Positions 61,423-64,000 of a DNA stretch of 64,000 bases are shown in pieces. Source of the DNA: Triatoma infestans (Eukaryota; Arthropoda; Insecta; Hemiptera; Reduviidae); assembly GCA_011037195.1 (NCBI GenBank), contig JAAEAF010007701.1:1-64000 (forward strand). Reading direction: 5' to 3'. The notes beneath the pieces are model-generated. The model was not told where the DNA came from, did no database searches, and worked only from the letters and a program-made list of their open reading frames with translations. Position numbers and translations under genes: made by a program. How positions within the stretch are numbered: the first letter of the stretch is position 1; each line of letters opens with the position of its first letter.

Positions 61423-62198
61423 TGTAATGACATAGCAATGTCAAAGCCTTCACAAAATATAACAAAAGGAAAGAATAATTTATAACTAGTGGCCCCACAG
61501 CCGGCCGCTGCCTTTTCAATACAAAGGTATCAAAGACAAGCACCGATAAAGCCCTGTCCATTGAACAGAAGCCACCTGGTCTTTGAAAGTCGCCGATGGG
61601 CGACCAAATCTGGCTACTGACCTGAATCACTAGTCGCCGACCTAACCAAGGTCGCACGCAACTAGAGATGTCTTAGTGTGAGAACTTACTTACACACTTG
61701 ACAGTGTGTGAGTAAAACTAATATGAACTTTGCCCCACTGGAAGGGGATCATTATATCATTCATCATTATACGAGTAGCCAGATCATTATATCAGTATCA
61801 TTTTACAGCAGCAGTTATACTTGAGTTCCGAGCGCGTCCCTATACAAGGTTTATCTTATAATTATTTCATAGTTGTGCATATTAGTTTATTTATTATAAT
61901 CATTTTAAATGATTTGTTATTTACCTCTTAAAATTATTTATTTACTTTTATCAAATCATATTAATTGTAGTTACCATTAGCCTCATTCAAATTATTGTTA
62001 AAATATATTCTATTTTTATAAATTCAGTGTTAGTAATTCAAGCAATAACTCTCTAAACTAACTTCCGCCTAATAAATCCATCTTCAAGACATCTAACTTC
62101 ATACCTCAGGAATCACGATAAATGATTCCACTACATCTGGTGGCAGCGGTGGGATCTGGTCATCCGATACATCCAATACGACAATTGATTCTACTACA
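61423..62198 (+). mobile_element. Collapsed LTR retrotransposon inside a SINE
   Basis: A 5' LTR (61423-62135, TGTAATGACATAG ... GATTCCACTACA) is followed by TC and a primer-binding-site-like TGGTGGCAGCGGTGGGAT (62138-62155). Only the last 20-odd bases of a 3' LTR (CGACAATTGATTCTACTACA, ending 62198) remain after that. CGGG flanks both sides (61419-61422 and 62199-62202): a 4-bp target duplication. All coding sequence and most of the 3' LTR have been deleted. TGG..GGCAGCGGTGGGAT-like primer sites are typical of Ty3/gypsy-like elements, so that superfamily is likely but not proved. Confidence 0.8.
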
Positions 62199-62202
62199 CG
62201 GG

Positions 62203-63080
62203 TATGCCATGCACTAGTAAATATATTAAATATTCCTGTGGAACACACATATTCACAATTAACAAAACTTGTAACAGCAGTTTAAATTAAAACCTAACTG
62301 CCAGGTCGCCCACCCTGAAATCACGGCTGAAATATTTTTTTCCGAAAAAATGTCAGAAATATGAGTGACAGGTCCCACATGGCCGACTTTGCAATTTTAA
62401 AAAAATTGGTTGATGTTTAATTAGAGTAAGAGAAAGTAGTGTGAGTGTTTCACACCACATTTATTTTTTAATTTGCCTTGCAAAAATTAAACATTTCCTT
62501 GATGGAACGTGACCTACAGACTGTCCTAGCTTCTAAGAAACACAATCTGCCAATCTCCACAACACCGTCTCACCGTCTCTATTGTACCCGGTTGGTTTCA
62601 TTGTTTAACTTAATGGCAGAAATGTGCGAAAATATTAAACCGCTATATACAATGTCGACAATTCTACACCATTTATTTTGCGACAATACACTGCGAGCGC
62701 ATACCGGCAGCACACTCTATATTCTATTTCCATTAAATTAAATATACTTGTAAGATTTCATGGGACTATGTTGAATGGTTTCATCAAACTAAATTACACT
62801 TTCACCATTCTAACTAAGAGAGTTCACTTTGCTATATCTCACTTTATTTAACGTTCAATATGTCTGTCTGTGTGGTGTGTGTGAGTTTCTGTTTCAAAGT
62901 TATTGTAGTTATAACTTTCTCTTATTGCGCTGTAAGAGAAAGTTATGCGAATGTGTCAGATTTTTACCGTAAATACAAGTTTTGAGATTCCGTCCGTCCG
63001 GAAAAAGTTGAATGTGACAGAGAGAGCTTGCTTATATAATTATTTTTTTTTCACGAATAAACTTGGAAACGTTTTATGTT
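62203..63080. repeat. Dispersed-repeat boundary sequence with a perfect palindrome
   Basis: Hairpin end at 62424-62455 (GAGTAAGAGAAAGTAGTGTG). A perfect inverted repeat ATAACTTTCTCTTA (62911-62924) / TAAGAGAAAGTTAT (62933-62946) has an 8-base loop. Bases 62490-62830 have a lower repeat content, and the 87-codon frame there shows no known domain. Confidence 0.6.
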
Positions 63081-63085
63081 GTTAC

Positions 63086-63316
63086 TTTTGTTTCATACAT
63101 TGCCAACATGTGCACACGGACCATCATCGCGTGGTAGTAACGAGGCCCTCTGCAACATTCCCTTTTGTTTCATACATTGCCAACATGTGCACACGGACCA
63201 TCATCGCGTGGTAGTAACGAGGCCCTCTGCAACATTCCCTTTTGTTTCATACATTGCCAACATGTGCACACGGACCATCATCGCGTGGTAGATACGAGGC
63301 CCTCTGCAACATTCCC
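63086..63316. repeat. 77-bp tandem repeat, three copies
   Basis: TTTTGTTTCATACATTGCC starts at 63086, 63163 and 63240, with a partial fourth start at 63317. Copies are almost identical (one AGTAACG to AGATACG change). As 77 is not a multiple of 3 it does not encode a protein repeat, although all frames are open for a while. Confidence 0.95.
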
Positions 63317-63469
63317 TTTTGTTTGTTACATTACTTTTCCGGAAAAATTTAATTTTTAGCGGGGCACTGGGAAATTTGAGATTAGGCCTAGCTCTTTAAA
63401 CTATCGTGGAAGTTTTGGTTGGGGAGCAAGTGGACTAAAAGAAGCGCTGCCATATTCAGCAACACTTTA

Positions 63470-63945
63470 AGTCCTCCTTCAAAAATAGTGTTTATTATCC
63501 AGATGATAGAACTGTGTAATAAACTAAAATAGCACTTTAGAGGAAAACATAATCCTACCTCTCTCCAGAAAACCACCTAAATGTATTTTTCTGGAGAAAT
63601 GTTTCAAATCAAAGTTGTAGCACTCAGTATGTGTAATCGTCATATTGAGTTTTTCGAGAAAATCACAAAAAAACTGAAAAACAATTGAGTAAAGTGGTAC
63701 TTTCGGTTAGAGAGTTTTGGCAGATAACTTCCTATCAGATGCCTTGGGAATGTCAAGTTTGAACTTTCTGATATTATTCGTTTTAAGCTATGCTGTTCAC
63801 ATACATACACATCATTTTCTAAAAACCAATTTTTTGGACTCAGAAGAGCTCAAAACGTGTATTTCCGGTGAAAGTTCGATAAAGAAAATTTCACACGATC
63901 GCAATACTTCCTGTAACGTCAGTTGGAGGCCGTAAAAAGTAAAAA
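63470..63945 (+). repeat. Dispersed-repeat unit (subfamily 2), F orientation
   Basis: Words: CCAGATGATAGAACTGTG (63499), AGCACTTTAGAGGAAAACATAA (63530, in part), AAGTGGTACTTTCGGTTAG (63692), CTCAAAACGTGTATTTCCGG (63850), ACACGATCGCAATACTTCC (63892) and the TAACGTCAGTTGGAGG end. It lacks the CA array. Confidence 0.7.
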
Positions 63946-64000
63946 TCGATTCAATTAGAATGCAATTTGAGTAATTGCAGTAAGGGAATATCTGGTAACC

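Overview
This is a eukaryotic, non-bacterial window with the look of a large, intron-rich invertebrate nuclear genome, most likely an arthropod. The reasons are the set of mobile elements (BEL/Pao, mariner, a LOA/R1-like non-LTR family with an ORF1 resembling DUF4780, Penelope-like, hAT, tRNA-derived SINEs), the many microsatellites, and two short spliced leucine-rich-repeat exons far apart. I see no operons, no rRNA, no true tRNA gene, no CRISPR array and no intact host single-exon gene. Nearly all open frames are decayed transposable elements or shadows of simple repeats.

Host gene: two phase-compatible exons on the + strand, 42746-42820 and 54370-54447, each encode one leucine-rich repeat. 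They are separated by an 11.5 kb intron filled with transposons. The sequence pattern (FQNLPNL followed by a short hydrophobic strand, phase 2 introns) resembles glycoprotein-hormone-receptor-type LGRs. The rest of the gene lies in other exons, probably outside the window.

Layout. 0.8-1 kb: a tRNA-derived SINE. 1.9-6.4 kb: a nearly full-length but broken non-LTR retrotransposon on the minus strand (ORF1, endonuclease, an RT with a large in-frame loss, RNase H, C-terminal tail). 6.5-6.8 kb: a foldback repeat carrying a hammerhead-ribozyme-like motif. 7.3-7.9 kb: the 3' end of a related retrotransposon. 8-19 kb: dispersed non-coding repeats, foldbacks, a minisatellite and a SINE. 19.06-24.80 kb: a complete but inactive BEL/Pao element with two LTRs. 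25-28.8 kb: dispersed repeats and a rearranged repeat pair. 28.9-31.2 kb: two nested non-LTR remnants around an AAT array. 32.1-33.2 kb: a second BEL/Pao fragment (minus). 33.7-41 kb: minisatellite, foldback and dispersed repeats. 41.25-42.57 kb: a complete mariner with a frameshifted transposase. 45.54-47.69 kb: an internally deleted non-LTR element with a 12-bp target duplication. 53.2-54.25 kb: a Penelope-like RT remnant with its hammerhead-bearing repeat. 54.64-55.23 kb: a solo LTR. 58.03-59.86 kb: a hAT element with a perfect 8-bp target duplication. 61.42-62.20 kb: a collapsed LTR element inside a SINE. 63.09-63.32 kb: a 77-bp tandem repeat.

The background is dominated by one apparently non-coding, mosaic repeat family. 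Its landmark block is recognisable in at least 20 places on both strands. It carries a nested hairpin at its boundary (arms TAAGAGAAAGT/ACTTTCTCTTA around GTGTGA/TCACAC) and an internal CA microsatellite. I do not recognise this family. Together with the hammerhead-bearing foldbacks, it is the best candidate here for something not yet described.
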